Origin: Natronococcus sp. A-GB7
GTDB taxonomy: Archaea; Halobacteriota; Halobacteria; Halobacteriales; Natrialbaceae
Direction of reading: 5' to 3'
DNA length: 64,000 nucleotides
NCBI RefSeq assembly: GCF_029688865.1
Contig: NZ_JARUKV010000005.1
Span: forward strand, 1-64,000
The notes below the pieces were generated by a model. It made no database searches and was not told where the DNA came from. It was given only the letters and a program-made list of their open reading frames with translations. Positions within the stretch are counted from its first letter, which is position 1; every line of letters begins with the position of its first letter. Below are positions 46,545-55,479 of the stretch, one piece after another. The position numbers were made by a program, and so were the translations under genes.

Positions 46545-47866
46545 CCGAGCAACGCGAACGACAGTCCGAGCAGCGCACAGACGATCGCGCCTGACAGCGT
46601 CGCCAGGAAGTTGACGCCCTGGTTACCCAGCAGCGGCCCCTCGAGGGTCGCCCCGAGGAGGCTGTCGACGGTCATCCCGACGAAGCCGGCCGTAACGATG
46701 ATCGCCGCGCCGACGACGCCGACCTCGGCGAACAGCGCGTAGGAGATGACCGCGACGATCGCCGCGCCGACGATCCCGGCGATCTCCCCCTGCCAGGTGA
46801 CGCCGCCGTCGGTACCGGGCTCGACGGGCTCGAGCGTGGTTATCAGCCGCGGTTTCTCGAAGACGCTGCCGATCTCGCTCGAGAGGGTGTCGCTCATCGC
46901 GGTCGCGACGGAGCCGGCGAACGCGAACAGAAACAGCTCGGAACCGATCGGGAGGAAGGCGGCCTCGCTGGCGGCGTAGCCGAGGACGGCGACGAGCCCG
47001 ACGGCCGCGTTACCGAGGACGTTTCCGGTGCCGCGGGCGCCGTTGTTGTCCTCGGCGACGCCCAGGTCTTCCTTGCGATCGTAGCGGAACTTCGTCGAGA
47101 GCCCGCCGATCGCAAAGAAGGAGATGAGGACGACGAACCAGCCGTACCCCCCGAGCACGATCGTCAACAGGCCGAGCAGGACGCCAGTGAGCATCCCGGC
47201 GATCGAGGCCGTCTCGAGGGCGTAGGAGGCGTAGCCGAGCGCGGCGGTGATCGCCAGCGCGACCGCGATCTCGGCCGCACCGAGGGTGGGATCGAGCTCC
47301 GCGAGCAGCCAGAGCAACAGCCCGACCGACAGCATGACGACGGGATCGTCGTAGAGCAACAGGACGTCGCGGAGCAGGGCGGCGAGCAGGGCGCCGCTGG
47401 CGGCGAGAAACAGGATCGTCGGTAGGGCCGACGGGATCGAGCCGCCGGTAACGGTGACCGTCGCCGCCTGGCCGAGGACGGCCGCGACGGTCGCGATGAG
47501 ACAGAACCCCGCGGTGTGGACGACGTCGCTGTCGGTTCGCGTTCGGACGAGGCGCTCGCCGAAGTTTCCGTAGCCGATCAGAAACACCGTTCCGACGAAG
47601 ATCGCGCTCGTCATCGAGGACTGAACGGCGAGCAAGCCGAGCGCGACGCCGGCGAGGACGAACGCGATGAGTCCGTAGAGGCGCCCGTCCTCGTAGTCGT
47701 CTGGATAGGCCAGCAGGTCGAAGATCGGCCCGTCAGTAACGGCGACCGCTCCGAGCAGGATGACCGCGGCCAGCGCCGCCGCGATCTCGGGGCCGAGAAG
47801 CGGTACGGCGAGCGAGAGCGTACACAGCAGCGCGAAGACGCCGGCTCGCCGGACGGGTTCTGTCAC
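46541..47866 (-). CDS. DUF92 family membrane protein
   Basis: 441 residues, polytopic with at least ten hydrophobic segments. The C-terminal half has the DUF92 pattern (FRYDRKEDLGVAED, GTGNVLGNAAVGLVAV, SDTLSSEIGSVFEKPRL). DUF92 proteins are related to phytol/farnesol-phosphate kinases such as VTE6, so a lipid-alcohol phosphate role is possible. An extra N-terminal ~190-residue membrane part is present. Substrate unknown. It is divergent from the next gene (122 bases). Confidence 0.88.
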   Translation of the reverse strand: MTEPVRRAGVFALLCTLSLAVPLLGPEIAAALAAVILLGAVAVTDGPIFDLLAYPDDYEDGRLYGLIAFVLAGVALGLLAVQSSMTSAIFVGTVFLIGYGNFGERLVRTRTDSDVVHTAGFCLIATVAAVLGQAATVTVTGGSIPSALPTILFLAASGALLAALLRDVLLLYDDPVVMLSVGLLLWLLAELDPTLGAAEIAVALAITAALGYASYALETASIAGMLTGVLLGLLTIVLGGYGWFVVLISFFAIGGLSTKFRYDRKEDLGVAEDNNGARGTGNVLGNAAVGLVAVLGYAASEAAFLPIGSELFLFAFAGSVATAMSDTLSSEIGSVFEKPRLITTLEPVEPGTDGGVTWQGEIAGIVGAAIVAVISYALFAEVGVVGAAIIVTAGFVGMTVDSLLGATLEGPLLGNQGVNFLATLSGAIVCALLGLSFALLG

Positions 47867-47987
47867 GGTAAGCGGTCCTTTCTGTGGGGATTACTTGAAC
47901 CTTCGTGAACCGGCTCGAGCGCGATTTGTGGCGGGTAGCGGTGCTGAAGCGGGCGTCTGACGGATCCGAATCGAACCCGTAACCGGT

Positions 47988-48620
47988 ATGCCACCGGCCC
48001 GGAAACGGGAGGGCGTGGGTCTGTACGAGCGCTACCTCTCCGTTCGCATCGGTCGGCACGACGCCGACAGCCCCGACCACGTCGCGCTCGTGATCACCGA
48101 GCGGGACCTGCTCGAGCGCGGGGCCTACGAGACGCTCTCGGCGTTTTTCGACTGGGCGTTCGAGTACGCCACCCGGGTGACGGTCTACGTCAGCGTCCTC
48201 GACGCCGCCGCGATCCCGGCCCTGCAACGGGAGCTCGAGGCCGTCGACGCCCCTCGCGAAGTCGCCGTCCGCACGCCCGACGACCCCAGCCAGGCCGACG
48301 CCCCGATCCAGATCGGGATCGGCCTCGGCGGGAAACACGAGTTCACGAGCGCCGTGCGAACGCTGGCCGAGAGCGTCGAGGCGGGCGAGCTCGAGCCCGA
48401 GGAGATCGACGACGAGCGCGTCGAGGACCACCTCGTCTTTCCCTCCGAGCCCGACCTGGTGATCAAGACGGGCGCCGAACGGCTCTCGGATTTCATGATC
48501 TGGCAGTCGGTCTACTCGGAGCTGTACTTCACCGACGTCAACTGGCGGGACTTCCGTAAACGAGACTTCCTGCGGGCGGTCCGGGAGTACTGCAACCGCT
48601 CGAGGCGGTTCGGTCGGTAG
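47988..48620 (+). CDS. cis-prenyltransferase-like protein lacking the DGNR motif
   Basis: 210 residues. The C-terminal half matches cis-prenyltransferases closely: IKTGAERLSDFMIWQ, YSELYFTDVNWRDFRKRDFLRAV, as in bacterial UppS. The N-terminal half replaces the catalytic DGNRRWA with VITERDLLERGAYE, and the usual RTGG arginine is lysine. This is the composition of a non-catalytic partner subunit in two-subunit enzymes (NgBR/Nus1 type in eukaryotes; a heteromeric enzyme is known in Methanosarcina). The canonical subunit may be the uppS gene at 49475-50407. An alternative start a few codons in is possible. Confidence 0.85.
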   Translation: MPPARKREGVGLYERYLSVRIGRHDADSPDHVALVITERDLLERGAYETLSAFFDWAFEYATRVTVYVSVLDAAAIPALQRELEAVDAPREVAVRTPDDPSQADAPIQIGIGLGGKHEFTSAVRTLAESVEAGELEPEEIDDERVEDHLVFPSEPDLVIKTGAERLSDFMIWQSVYSELYFTDVNWRDFRKRDFLRAVREYCNRSRRFGR

Positions 48621-48650
48621 CCCACCGGGAACTGGCTCGGGACAGAAAGT

Positions 48651-48658
48651 ACGTATAG
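48651..48658 (+). promoter_or_regulatory. TATA-like box for the Tat lipoprotein
   Basis: ACGTATAG, 22-29 bases before the ATG at 48680, in a short 59-base spacer. Fits a leaderless transcript. Confidence 0.35.
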
Positions 48659-48679
48659 GCGGCGAGCGCGTGGCACGGT

Positions 48680-49141
48680 ATGGACCGGAGACGGTACCTC
48701 GCCGCCTGCCTCGGCGGAGCCGTCGGACTGAGCGGCTGTCTCGGCTCGCTCGAGGGCGAAACCGACGACAGCCCGGACGTAGACGGCGCCGAACCGGAGT
48801 TTCAGCCGGGGACAGCGGGCGAACTCGAGCTCGAGGCGAACGGCGTCGTCGGACTGAGTGTTAGCGCCCCGGGCGACACCGGGTTCGCGGGCCTCGACGA
48901 TGCACCGGTCGAGCTGGACCTCGGCCGCGGTTCGCCGACGCCCTCACCGGACCGCCAGCTTGACTCCTTTCCACCTGTCTGGCTCTGGGACGATCGAACC
49001 GACGTCGAGATCCGCCTCCCGGTGACCGTCGCGGAGGACGCACCGCCGGGAGAGTACCCCTACGGGATCACGGTCTACGGAGACGACGACCGCGAGGATT
49101 CCAATCGGTTCGAGTTCTCGATCACCGTGCTCGAGAGCTGA
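48680..49141 (+). CDS. Tat-exported lipoprotein, unknown function
   Basis: 153 residues. The start MDRRRYLAACLGGAVGLSGC has the twin-arginine pair and a lipobox LSGC with cysteine 20, so it should be lipid-anchored outside the membrane after Tat export. The mature part is acidic and beta-rich; VTVAEDAPPGEYPYGITVYGD suggests a small immunoglobulin-like domain (DUF-type in haloarchaeal surface proteins). Function unknown. Confidence 0.85.
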   Translation: MDRRRYLAACLGGAVGLSGCLGSLEGETDDSPDVDGAEPEFQPGTAGELELEANGVVGLSVSAPGDTGFAGLDDAPVELDLGRGSPTPSPDRQLDSFPPVWLWDDRTDVEIRLPVTVAEDAPPGEYPYGITVYGDDDREDSNRFEFSITVLES

Positions 49142-49205
49142 CTCGGGGACTCGCGCTGCGGTCGATCGCGGAACTGCGATCCGGTTCGTCACGCTCGCCC
49201 GAGCC

Positions 49206-49424
49206 CTACGCCTCCGGTTCGGGGAACTCGACGTAGGCGAACAGCGTCACGAGGATCCCGACGGTCAGCAGGAAGAAGCCGCCGCCGATCGCGAGAAACT
49301 CCGCGGGCTGGGTGTAGTCGGCGGCCGTCTGGGGGTGGCGAAGCACGCCGGCGCTCCCGAGCACCAGGAACGACGCGAGCCCGGTCCCCGTCGCGGCGAG
49401 TCCGACCGCGAGCTGGCGGTCCAT
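49206..49424 (-). CDS. small membrane protein, unknown function
   Basis: 72 residues from the ATG at 49424 (MDRQLAVGLAATGTGLASFL). Two hydrophobic segments, about 4-21 and 43-63 (FLAIGGGFFLLTVGILVTLFAYV), with a short acidic end. An upstream frame start at 49466 would add polar residues (SRNLQSDGLPTRG). It ends 50 bases before the UppS gene on the same strand and may follow it in an operon. Confidence 0.7.
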   Translation of the reverse strand: MDRQLAVGLAATGTGLASFLVLGSAGVLRHPQTAADYTQPAEFLAIGGGFFLLTVGILVTLFAYVEFPEPEA

Positions 49425-49474
49425 ACCCCGCGTTGGGAGCCCGTCCGATTGTAGGTTTCGAGACACGGCCGGGC

Positions 49475-50407
49475 TCAGTCGGCGGCGGGACCGCTCGAGT
49501 CGACCCCCTCCAGTTCCTCCTCGTCGGGCTGTTCGGCGGTCGGCAGCGAGTCGCGGAACCGGTCGACGATCGATCGCGCCTCCGCGAGTTCGGGATCGCT
49601 CATCGCCCCGAGCAGGGCCAGCGCCCGGCGGGCGCGGGTTCGCCGCCAGGACTCCTGGCGGTGCTCGTACGTTCGGATCCCGCGCAGGAAGTCGGGCTTT
49701 GAGAACTCCGGCCAGTAGGGGGTACAGAAAAAGACGGCGGCCTCGTTGCCGTTGGCGTGCCAGGGTAGGAAGTTCGAGGTCCGCTCGTCGCCCCCGGTTC
49801 GGATGATCAGATCGACGTCCCGAACCGGCTCGTCGTACAGCCGCCGTTCGATCGCCTCGACGTCGATCTCCTCGGGGTCGACCTCGCCGGCCTCGACGTC
49901 GCTCGCGACGCCTCGGGCGGCACAGAGCAGCTCCGAGCGGCCGCCGTAGGCCAGCGCGATGTTGAGCACGAAGCGGTCGTAGTCGGCGGTTCGCTCCTCG
50001 GCGTAGTCGACGGCCTCACGGACCCGATCGGGTAGTCGGTCGATGGCCCCCAGCGCGCGGATCTTGACGCCGTTGTCGTGGACGCGCTCGGCGTCGGCGA
50101 ACTCCCGGAGTTTCTCACAGAGCAGATCGTACAGCGCCTCGCGCTCCTCGGCCGGCCGATCGAAGTTCTCCGTGGAGAACGCGTAGAGGGTGAGTTCCTC
50201 GACGCCGACCTCCTGGCACCACTCGAGGACGCGCTCGGTCGTCTCGGCGCCCGCGCGGTGGCCGTCGGTCGCGTCCGCTCCCTGCCGGCGCGCGTACCGG
50301 CGGTTGCCATCCTGAATCACGGCGACGTGGGTCGGCACACCGTCGATCTCCCTCGAGAGGAGCTGCTCGTACGCCGCGTCCACGCGCTCACGGAGCCACC
50401 GATTCAT
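49475..50407 (-). CDS. uppS: cis-prenyltransferase UppS family, canonical subunit
   Basis: 310 residues from the ATG at 50407 (MNRWLRERVDAAYEQLL). The catalytic motif HVAVIQDGNRRYARR (Asp 33) is at the start and the end carries IIRTGGDERTSNFLPWHANG. It elongates allylic diphosphates with isopentenyl diphosphate to polyprenyl carriers used for N-glycan and cell-surface sugar transfer. The long C-terminal tail (from ~270) is acidic. The second, non-catalytic member lies 1.5 kb away. A weak TATA-like CATACT (50432-50437) is 25-30 bases before the start. Confidence 0.93.
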   Translation of the reverse strand: MNRWLRERVDAAYEQLLSREIDGVPTHVAVIQDGNRRYARRQGADATDGHRAGAETTERVLEWCQEVGVEELTLYAFSTENFDRPAEEREALYDLLCEKLREFADAERVHDNGVKIRALGAIDRLPDRVREAVDYAEERTADYDRFVLNIALAYGGRSELLCAARGVASDVEAGEVDPEEIDVEAIERRLYDEPVRDVDLIIRTGGDERTSNFLPWHANGNEAAVFFCTPYWPEFSKPDFLRGIRTYEHRQESWRRTRARRALALLGAMSDPELAEARSIVDRFRDSLPTAEQPDEEELEGVDSSGPAAD

Positions 50408-50608
50408 CACTCGACGTGATGAGGACCAGAAGTATGTGTCTTGTGTGTTACTCAGCGGTATCGATACACACTGGCATACGGACCGTTGTCGCTCCATACC
50501 GACGGTCGCTCCACCGGAACAGCGATCGCCGATACAACGCTACACCGATCCGTATCACGCCGGGAGCAATCGTGACCGCTATCAGGTCGGAGGTTCTCGT
50601 CTCGGCCG

Positions 50609-51013
50609 ATGAGCGACACACTCGACGACGATCTCTACCAGCGAACGAAGGCGTTGCTCGAGCCCGGCGAGGTCGACCTCAACGGCGCGATCGTCCACAC
50701 CGACTACGACGGCAGCGAGGACGTCCGGATGATGCAGGCGACGATCGACGTCGGCGATATCATCGCCGAGCACTCGGGGTACGACCCGAAAGACTGCTAC
50801 GTCTACTCGGGCAACGACGACCCCGACTTCTCCTCGAACCAGCACCAGGGGCTCACGCTCGAGGACGAGGAGTTCGTCTGGGAGTGCCAGCAGCTGCTCC
50901 GAGAGGGGAGCTTCGACATCGTCATTTACTACGAGGCCAGCGCCGACCACGAGGCGATCCTCGAGGAGATTGAGGAACTGGGCCACGACGTCACCGGCGT
51001 CGAGGGCGAGTAG
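50609..51013 (+). CDS. DUF5778 family protein
   Basis: 134 residues of the haloarchaeal DUF5778 family as I remember it: DDDLYQRTKALLEPGEVDL, GYDPKDCYVYSGNDDPDFSSN and VIYYEASADHEAIL. Strongly acidic alpha/beta protein with an ordered core and short ends. Function unknown. It is divergent from uppS with a 201-base spacer. Confidence 0.87.
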   Translation: MSDTLDDDLYQRTKALLEPGEVDLNGAIVHTDYDGSEDVRMMQATIDVGDIIAEHSGYDPKDCYVYSGNDDPDFSSNQHQGLTLEDEEFVWECQQLLREGSFDIVIYYEASADHEAILEEIEELGHDVTGVEGE

Positions 51014-51129
51014 CGGGCGGACGACGCGGAGGCGGGCGAGAAGTCGGCCTCGCGGGGCTCGCCGCAACCGACAGTCGGGTTCGCCGTCCGTGACCGTTTT
51101 GCTCCCGACGCGCGTAGCGTCGGCGCTCG

Positions 51130-52611
51130 ATGTCTCTACCAATCACCGACGACTGGAGCGAGCTGTACGTCGACGGGGAGTGGACGCCGTCCGAAAGCGG
51201 CGAGGAGCTGACCGTCGAGGATCCCTCGACTCGGGAGTCGATCGCGTCGGTTCCCGCAGCCGTCGAGGACGACGTCGATGTGGCCTACGAGGCCGCCGCG
51301 GCCGCCCAGTCGGCGTGGGGCGATCGCCCGCCAACCGATCGCGAGGAGCTGTTGCAGGGCGTCGTCCAGGAACTCGAGGACCGCCACGACGAGATCGTCG
51401 ACCTGCTCGCGAGCGAGGCCGGCGGCTCGCAGATCATGGGCGAGACGTCGCTCGAGCTGGCGACCGATCAGGCCGCCGAGGCGGCGACGCTGCCTCGCCG
51501 GATGAAAGGCCAGCACGCCGCCTCCAACGTCCCAGGGAAGGAAAACGTCGTCGAGCGCGTCCCGGAGGGCGTGGTCACGGTTATCTCGCCGTGGAACTTC
51601 CCGCTGAACCTCTCGATGCGGGCGGTCGCACCGGCGATCGCCGCCGGGAACGCGGTCGTGCTCAAGCCCGCCTCGAACACGCCGATCACGGGCGGGCTGT
51701 TGCTCGCGAAACTGTTCGAGGCAGCGGGCGTTCCCGACGGCGTCCTCAACGTCGTCACCGGGAAGGGATCGGAGATCGGCGATCGGGTCGCCGGCCACCC
51801 CGAAAGCGACGTCGTCGCCTTCACCGGGTCGACACCGATCGGTCGCCAGGTCGCCGCCACCGCCGGCGAGAACCTCGCTGAGGCCGCGATGGAGCTCGGC
51901 GGGAACAACGCCCACATCGTCACCGAAGACGCCGACCTCGAGACCGCCGTCGACGCCGGCGTCTTCGGCACGTTCGTCCACCAGGGACAGGTCTGTATCT
52001 CGATCAACCGCCACCTGGTCCACGAGGACGTCTACGACGAGTACGTCGAGCGCCTGACCGAGCGCGCCGAGTCGCTGCCGGCTGGCAGCGCCCACGATCC
52101 CGACACGGTCGTCGGTCCCATCATCGACGAGTCCCAGCGCGAGGAGATGCTCGGCTACGTCGAGGAGACCGTCGAGGCGGGCGCGACCCTCGAGACGGGC
52201 GGCGAGACGGTCGAAATCGACGTCGACGACTCGCTGGTCGTCGCGCCGACGGTCCTCTCCGGCGTGACAAACGAGATGGCCGCAGCCTGCAACGAACACT
52301 TCGGCCCGATCGCGCCCGTGATCCCGTTCTCGGATATCGACGAGGCCGTCGACCTCCACAACGCCGTCGAGTACGGCCTCTCGGGGTCGGTCCACGCGGG
52401 CGACGTCGGCGCGGGACGGCGGATCGCGGACCGCCTCGAGACGGGGATGGTCCACGTAAACGATCAGCCGATCAACGACGAGGCCCACGTCCCCTTCAGC
52501 GGCACCGGGGCCTCCGGGATCGGCGGCTACAACGCGGAGGCGTTTCTGGAGGAGGTCACCGAACGGAAGTGGCTCTCCCTGCAACACGACGACCGGGAGT
52601 ACCCGTTTTAG
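51130..52611 (+). CDS. aldehyde dehydrogenase family protein
   Basis: 493 residues. NAD(P)-binding and catalytic parts are intact: PWNFPLNLS, FTGSTPIGRQVA, the general-base Glu in AAMELGGNNAHIV and the nucleophile Cys in HQGQVCISINRHLV; PFSGTGASGIGGYN is the terminal signature. It oxidises an aldehyde to an acid. The relatively rare Asn in ELGGNN replaces the common Lys. No pathway genes are adjacent, so the physiological aldehyde is unknown. A T-rich GACCGTTTTGC ~40 bases before ATG may be a promoter. Confidence 0.93.
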   Translation: MSLPITDDWSELYVDGEWTPSESGEELTVEDPSTRESIASVPAAVEDDVDVAYEAAAAAQSAWGDRPPTDREELLQGVVQELEDRHDEIVDLLASEAGGSQIMGETSLELATDQAAEAATLPRRMKGQHAASNVPGKENVVERVPEGVVTVISPWNFPLNLSMRAVAPAIAAGNAVVLKPASNTPITGGLLLAKLFEAAGVPDGVLNVVTGKGSEIGDRVAGHPESDVVAFTGSTPIGRQVAATAGENLAEAAMELGGNNAHIVTEDADLETAVDAGVFGTFVHQGQVCISINRHLVHEDVYDEYVERLTERAESLPAGSAHDPDTVVGPIIDESQREEMLGYVEETVEAGATLETGGETVEIDVDDSLVVAPTVLSGVTNEMAAACNEHFGPIAPVIPFSDIDEAVDLHNAVEYGLSGSVHAGDVGAGRRIADRLETGMVHVNDQPINDEAHVPFSGTGASGIGGYNAEAFLEEVTERKWLSLQHDDREYPF

Positions 52612-52740
52612 CCCCGCCGAGTCGCTTATGAGGGACGCGTCCCGACGATCCCGTATGCGTCAGCCGTCGTCCGCCGCGGTCGTCGCGGGAACGACGGCGA
52701 GATCGTCGTCGGTTCGACGATCCGATCGTTCGATACCACC

Positions 52741-53397
52741 ATGATTCCGCTACTCCACGACTTCACGGGGACGACGGTGCTCGTCTTCGGCGGCGGCCCG
52801 GTCGGTGCTCGAAAGGCCCGGCGGTTCGCCCGCGAGGCCGAGGTGATCGTCGTCAGTCCCGCCTTCGCCGACGAACGGTTCGGCGACGCCGACCTCGTAC
52901 GGGCCGCACCCGAGCCCGGCGACGTCGACGGCTGGCTCGAGCGCTGCGAGCCCGCGCTGGTCGTTGCCGCGACCGACGACGAGGCGATCAACGAGGCGGC
53001 CGCGCGGGCCGCCCGGGAGCGGGGCGTGCTCGTCAACCGCGCCGATCGCTCGGGCGAGCGAGATCCCGGCAGCGTCGTCGTTCCCGCGACCGTCCGTGAG
53101 GATCCCGTCGTCGTCTCGATCGCGACGGGCGGAACCGCCCCCGCGCTGAGCAAACACCTCCGTCGGGAGTTCGAGGACCAGCTGGCGGGTGCCGGCGAGA
53201 TGGCCCGGGTCTGTGCGGCGCTGCGGACGGAACTCAGATCGCAGAACGTCGATCCGGTCCGTCGGCGCGAGCTTGTCGGCGATGTCGTCAAATCACCGGA
53301 CGTTTGGACAGATTTACGTACGGGAGCGTCCAACCCATCCCAAGTGATCGAGGACGTGCTGAGTGAGGAACGGGCGACGGAGCGTGATCTGCCATGA
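52741..53397 (+). CDS. precorrin-2 dehydrogenase / siroheme synthase-like protein
   Basis: 218 residues. The NAD-binding start VFGGGPVGARKARRF and the second half motif RADRSGERDPGSVVVPATV and GGTAPALSKHLRREFE match the SirC/Met8/CysG N-terminal family. It converts precorrin-2 to sirohydrochlorin and may add iron to make siroheme. Its stop overlaps the hemA start by four bases (ATGA), so it is the first gene of a tetrapyrrole pair. Confidence 0.92.
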   Translation: MIPLLHDFTGTTVLVFGGGPVGARKARRFAREAEVIVVSPAFADERFGDADLVRAAPEPGDVDGWLERCEPALVVAATDDEAINEAAARAARERGVLVNRADRSGERDPGSVVVPATVREDPVVVSIATGGTAPALSKHLRREFEDQLAGAGEMARVCAALRTELRSQNVDPVRRRELVGDVVKSPDVWTDLRTGASNPSQVIEDVLSEERATERDLP

Positions 53398-54707
53398 GTG
53401 GGGTTATCACGGCTGCACGCGTGACACACGACAGCGGGAGCGTCGACGATCTCGCGGCCGCGAGCCCCGACAGCCAGCGAGCAGCCGTCAGGGCCCTCCG
53501 TAGCGTTCCCGAGATCGAGGAGGCGTACGTCCTCTCGACGTGCAACCGAGTCGAGGCCTACGTCGTCTCGAGCGACGCGACGCTCGGCCGGGCCACGCTC
53601 GAGGAGTTCTTCGCAACGACCGACGACGACGCGCTGGTCGTCACCGGCCACGACGAGAGCCTGCGCCACCTGCTTCGGGTCGCCACGGGACTCGAGTCCG
53701 TCGTGCTCGGCGAGGATCAGATCATCGGCCAGGTCCGGACCGCCTACGAGGACGCCCGCGGCGGCGGCGGCATCGGGCCGATGCTCGAGGCCGCCGTCAC
53801 CAAGTCGATTCACGTCGGCGAGCGCGCCCGCACGGAGACCGCGATCAACGAGGGCGTCGTCTCGCTGGGGTCGGCCGCGACCCGGCTCGTCGCCGACGAC
53901 GTCAGCCTCGAGGGTGCGACGGGGTTGATCGTTGGAGCCGGCGAGATGGGCCGGTTGGCGGCCCGTAGCCTCGCCGACGCCGACGTCTCGAAGCTGCTCG
54001 TCGCGAACCGCACCGTCGACCGCGCCGCCCACCTCGCTGACGAGCTCGCGGTCGACGTCGACGCCGTCCCGCTCGGGGCGATTGCCACCGTCGCCGACGA
54101 CGCCGACGTCGTGATCGCGGCGACGGGTAGCGACGAGCCGGTGGTCGAACCCCACCACCTCGCAGACGGGTCCGATCAGGTCGTCGTGGATCTGGGTCAG
54201 CCCCGCGACGTCGCGCCCGCGGTCGGCGGCCTCCCGTCGGTGACGGTGTACGATCTCGACGACCTCGAGTCGATCACGGCCGAAACACGGGAACAGCGCG
54301 CCGACGCCGCGACCGAGGTCGAGGCGATGATCGATCGGGAGTTCGAGCTGCTGTGCGATCAGTACAAGCGGGCCCGCGCCGACGAGGTCATCGCCGCGAT
54401 GTACGAGTCGGCCGACCGGATCAAGGAACGCGAACTCGAGCGGGCGATCGCCGAACTCGAGAAGGGCAACGGCTCCCAGCGCGAGGTGCTCGAGGCGATG
54501 GCCGACTCGATGGTCAACCAGCTGCTGGCCCCGCCGACCAAGAGTCTTCGGGAGGCCGCCGCGGAGGACGACTGGAGCACGATCAACACCGCCCTGCAGC
54601 TGTTCGATCCCGACTTCGGCGGCGAGCCGCCCCGGTCGCCCTCGATCGCCGCGATGGCCGAACTCGACTCCGCCGACGTTCAGGTCGGTGTCACCGACGA
54701 CGACTGA
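53394..54707 (+). CDS. hemA: glutamyl-tRNA reductase HemA
   Basis: 437 residues. The nucleophile Cys50 is in YVLSTCNRVEAYV, followed by GHDESLRHLLRV, LGEDQIIGQVRTAYE and a Rossmann domain GLIVGAGEMGRLAARSLAD at about 180; the dimerisation helices end the protein. It reduces glutamyl-tRNA(Glu) with NADPH to glutamate-1-semialdehyde, the first step of haem synthesis. Coupled to the siroheme gene by a four-base overlap. In haloarchaea this pairing is usual. Confidence 0.96.
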   Translation: MSGVITAARVTHDSGSVDDLAAASPDSQRAAVRALRSVPEIEEAYVLSTCNRVEAYVVSSDATLGRATLEEFFATTDDDALVVTGHDESLRHLLRVATGLESVVLGEDQIIGQVRTAYEDARGGGGIGPMLEAAVTKSIHVGERARTETAINEGVVSLGSAATRLVADDVSLEGATGLIVGAGEMGRLAARSLADADVSKLLVANRTVDRAAHLADELAVDVDAVPLGAIATVADDADVVIAATGSDEPVVEPHHLADGSDQVVVDLGQPRDVAPAVGGLPSVTVYDLDDLESITAETREQRADAATEVEAMIDREFELLCDQYKRARADEVIAAMYESADRIKERELERAIAELEKGNGSQREVLEAMADSMVNQLLAPPTKSLREAAAEDDWSTINTALQLFDPDFGGEPPRSPSIAAMAELDSADVQVGVTDDD

Positions 54708-54730
54708 CCACGATCCAGACGGCACAACCG

Positions 54731-54737
54731 TTATTTT
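54731..54737 (+). promoter_or_regulatory. TATA-like box for the pterin dehydratase gene
   Basis: TTATTTT within ACCGTTATTTTCG, 22-28 bases before the ATG at 54759, within the 51-base spacer after hemA. Suggests the dehydratase has its own leaderless transcript. Confidence 0.4.
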
Positions 54738-54758
54738 CGTCCCTTCCGTTCGTCCGCT

Positions 54759-55040
54759 ATGGCAGACCTGCTTTCGGACGACGAGATCGACGCACAGCTG
54801 CCCGACGGCTGGGAGCGCGAGGACGACGAGATCGTCCGCACCTACGAGTTCGACGACTATCTCGAGGGCGTGAGCTTCGCCGGAGACGTCGGCGAGGTCG
54901 CCGAGGAGCAGTTCCACCACCCCGAGATCCGCATCCGTTACGAGGAGGTCGAGGTTCGGCTGACCTCCCACGAGGAGGGTGGGATCACCGACGCCGACAT
55001 CGAGATGGCGGAGCTCGCCGACGAGGAATACGGCGGCTGA
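54759..55040 (+). CDS. 4a-hydroxytetrahydrobiopterin dehydratase
   Basis: 93 residues, usual length for this family. The active-site pattern EEQFHHPEIRIRYEE has the paired histidines H53-H54 with Pro55, and a Trp/His-type segment RLTSHEEGGITDAD further on; the N-terminal LLSDDEIDAQLPDGWER is the normal start. It regenerates the pterin cofactor or acts in molybdopterin-type metabolism. The next gene begins in its stop codon. Confidence 0.92.
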   Translation: MADLLSDDEIDAQLPDGWEREDDEIVRTYEFDDYLEGVSFAGDVGEVAEEQFHHPEIRIRYEEVEVRLTSHEEGGITDADIEMAELADEEYGG

Positions 55041-55432
55041 TGGACGCCGCCTACGTCTTTCGCGTTCGGCTCCGGCTCGAGCCGGCTACGGGAGGCGTTC
55101 GGGTCGACGGCGACTCCGGCGAGACGACGGTGACGGTCTCGCGGGACGCCCCGGAGCCGGGCACGGAGGGATGGCTGTTCTTCCGGAACACGCTCTGGCG
55201 GGGCGAGGTCGGCGACGCGGAACACGCCCGTCGGTTGGCCGCCGACTGGCTCGGCGAACCCCTCGGCGCGATCGAGGCCGTCTCCTTCCGGGAGCTGCGG
55301 ACCGACGAGGCCTACCTCGAGGCGCTGAAGGCCGAAATCGCCGACGACCTCGAGGCGTTCAACGCCGACGACGTCTCCGAGGTGCTCTCGAAGTATCTCG
55401 GCTCGAGCGTTCACGTCGTCGACGAGCCGTGA
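55040..55432 (+). CDS. LWR-salt protein
   Basis: 130 residues from the ATG at 55040, overlapping the dehydratase stop by one base. It has the hallmark NTLWRGEVGD motif of the haloarchaeal LWR-salt family (residues about 50-60), preceded by GWLFFRN, with acidic C-terminal helices (LRTDEAYLEALKAEIADDLE). Role unknown; the coupled start places it in one operon with the pterin dehydratase. Confidence 0.87.
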   Translation: MDAAYVFRVRLRLEPATGGVRVDGDSGETTVTVSRDAPEPGTEGWLFFRNTLWRGEVGDAEHARRLAADWLGEPLGAIEAVSFRELRTDEAYLEALKAEIADDLEAFNADDVSEVLSKYLGSSVHVVDEP

Positions 55433-55446
55433 GCCGAGCGACACGC

Positions 55447-55453
55447 ATTTATC
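55447..55453 (+). promoter_or_regulatory. TATA-like box for the HAD phosphatase gene
   Basis: ATTTATC, 27-33 bases before the ATG at 55480, in GCATTTATCGCTCAG. This location supports leaderless transcription and the shorter of the two possible starts (the frame also has a start at 55468). Confidence 0.45.
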
Positions 55454-55479
55454 GCTCAGCCCCGTAGTTGCTGGTCCCA

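Noticed and set aside
51136-52587. Long minus-strand frame (483 codons) opposite the aldehyde dehydrogenase
   Set aside because: Shadow of a gene with intact catalytic residues.
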